From NCBI RefSeq assembly GCF_900111495.1, contig NZ_FOIU01000001.1:434001-498000 (forward strand): a DNA stretch of 64,000 nt, in the 5' to 3' direction. This document shows, piece after piece, positions 63,596-64,000 of this stretch. Source of the stretch: Chryseobacterium wanjuense (lineage in GTDB: Bacteria; Bacteroidota; Bacteroidia; Flavobacteriales; Weeksellaceae). How positions within the stretch are numbered: position 1 is the first letter of the stretch; each line of letters begins with the position of its first letter. Below the pieces are notes generated by a model. The model was not told the DNA's origin and ran no database searches. It saw only the letters and a program-made list of their open reading frames with translations. Made by a program: the position numbers and the translations under genes.

Positions 63596-64000
63596 ATGAA
63601 TTTAGATTTCAAAATTAAAAATTTAGTTCTTATTTGCCTAATTTTTTTGGGAGTATTCAACCAATATTATTCTCAAACTCAAGATAAAGCCAATTTTAAA
63701 ACCGGTGCAGATCAACCTGAGCTGTATTTACCTTTATTAAAAGGAAAAACAGTAGGTGTTGTGACCAATCAGACCGGATTGATGAGCGACAGAACCCACG
63801 TCGTTGATTTTTTAGTAAAAAACGGAATCAAAATAAAATCAATTTTTGCTCCTGAACACGGTTTCCGCGGTGATGCGGATGCTGGGGAAAAAGTGAAAAA
63901 CGGAGTAGACGTAAAAACCAGAATTCCCATTGTTTCTTTATACGGAAATAATAAAAAACCAAAACCTGAACAGCTCAAAGGAATTGATGTCGTTGTTTTT
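63596..64000 (+). CDS. DUF1343 / NamZ-like exo-beta-N-acetylmuramidase, 5' part (partial)
   Basis: The gene runs off the right edge; 135 codons are present. MNLDFKIKNLVLICLIFLGV is a signal peptide. The mature part has GVVTNQTGLMSDRTHVVDFL, IFAPEHGFRGDADAG and the SLYGNNKKPKPEQLKGIDVV motif, all hallmarks of DUF1343 proteins, which include the muramidase NamZ. It should act on MurNAc-containing peptidoglycan fragments outside the inner membrane. It diverges from the LolC/E-like gene with only 4 bp between start codons. Confidence 0.88.
   Translation, partial: MNLDFKIKNLVLICLIFLGVFNQYYSQTQDKANFKTGADQPELYLPLLKGKTVGVVTNQTGLMSDRTHVVDFLVKNGIKIKSIFAPEHGFRGDADAGEKVKNGVDVKTRIPIVSLYGNNKKPKPEQLKGIDVVVF

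Overview
The window looks like chromosome from a flavobacterium of the Chryseobacterium/Weeksellaceae type. The reasons are low GC, gliding-motility genes gldB and gldC, several secreted proteins ending in type IX secretion (T9SS) sorting domains, SusC/BtuB-like TonB receptors, flavobacterial promoters (TTG, 17-23 nt spacer, TAnnTTTG) and a mevalonate-pathway HMG-CoA synthase. The genus is an inference. No rRNA, tRNA, CRISPR array, prophage or replication origin was seen.

Layout. 1-5.3 kb: end of a PafA-like phosphatase, a Crp/Fnr regulator, a TPR/AraC regulator coupled to a truncated relative, and a T9SS HAF-repeat protein. 5.4-10 kb (minus strand): a secreted protein, a barnase / archaemetzincin-like lipoprotein / barstar operon, nadE, an acetyltransferase and a leucine-rich-repeat protein. 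10-14.7 kb: gldB and gldC, separated by an ABC ATPase and a permease fused to a thioredoxin domain. 14.7-21.2 kb: cystathionine synthase/lyase, small housekeeping genes, a HUH transposase with its own inverted hairpin ends, a TsaC-like gene and cca. 21.5-24.7 kb: a cobalamin riboswitch driving a BtuB-like receptor and a BtuG-like lipoprotein. 25-38.6 kb: cytidine deaminase, an Old Yellow Enzyme, an AT-rich DUF6119-type accessory gene, endonuclease I, hemL and an AraC regulator. 38.7-47 kb: a TonB receptor with two paralogous beta-helix lipoproteins, divergent from a PhoB/PhoR-like two-component pair. 47-58 kb: GH13 amylase, a Gre-like factor, a RAYT transposase, thyA, a decayed toxin-antitoxin pair, an M1 peptidase and HMG-CoA synthase. 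58-64 kb: a dicarboxylate symporter, cbpA/cbpM, a CBS-like enzyme, a LolC/E-like permease and the start of a NamZ (DUF1343) gene.

The most distinctive feature is the density of intergenic repeats. A three-copy hairpin element (about 16.0, 24.8 and 62.1 kb) has arms that differ in sequence but stay complementary, including a paired CCCG/CGGG to CCTG/CAGG exchange that indicates selection on structure. There are also 16-1-16 palindromes linked to the RAYT gene, GGGCTTTAGCCC hairpins bounding the other transposase, simple-motif inverted blocks placed just 5' of start codons, a 34-bp perfect inverted repeat upstream of an AraC gene, and a near-identical 128-bp tandem duplication.

Links between genes. 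The cystathionine synthase/lyase and the CBS-like enzyme could form a transsulfuration route, although they are not adjacent. The riboswitch, receptor and lipoprotein form a cobalamin uptake unit. The barnase and barstar form a secreted RNase and cytoplasmic inhibitor pair. The ABC/thioredoxin module looks like an insertion, because gldB ends at a terminator before it and gldC has its own promoter after it.
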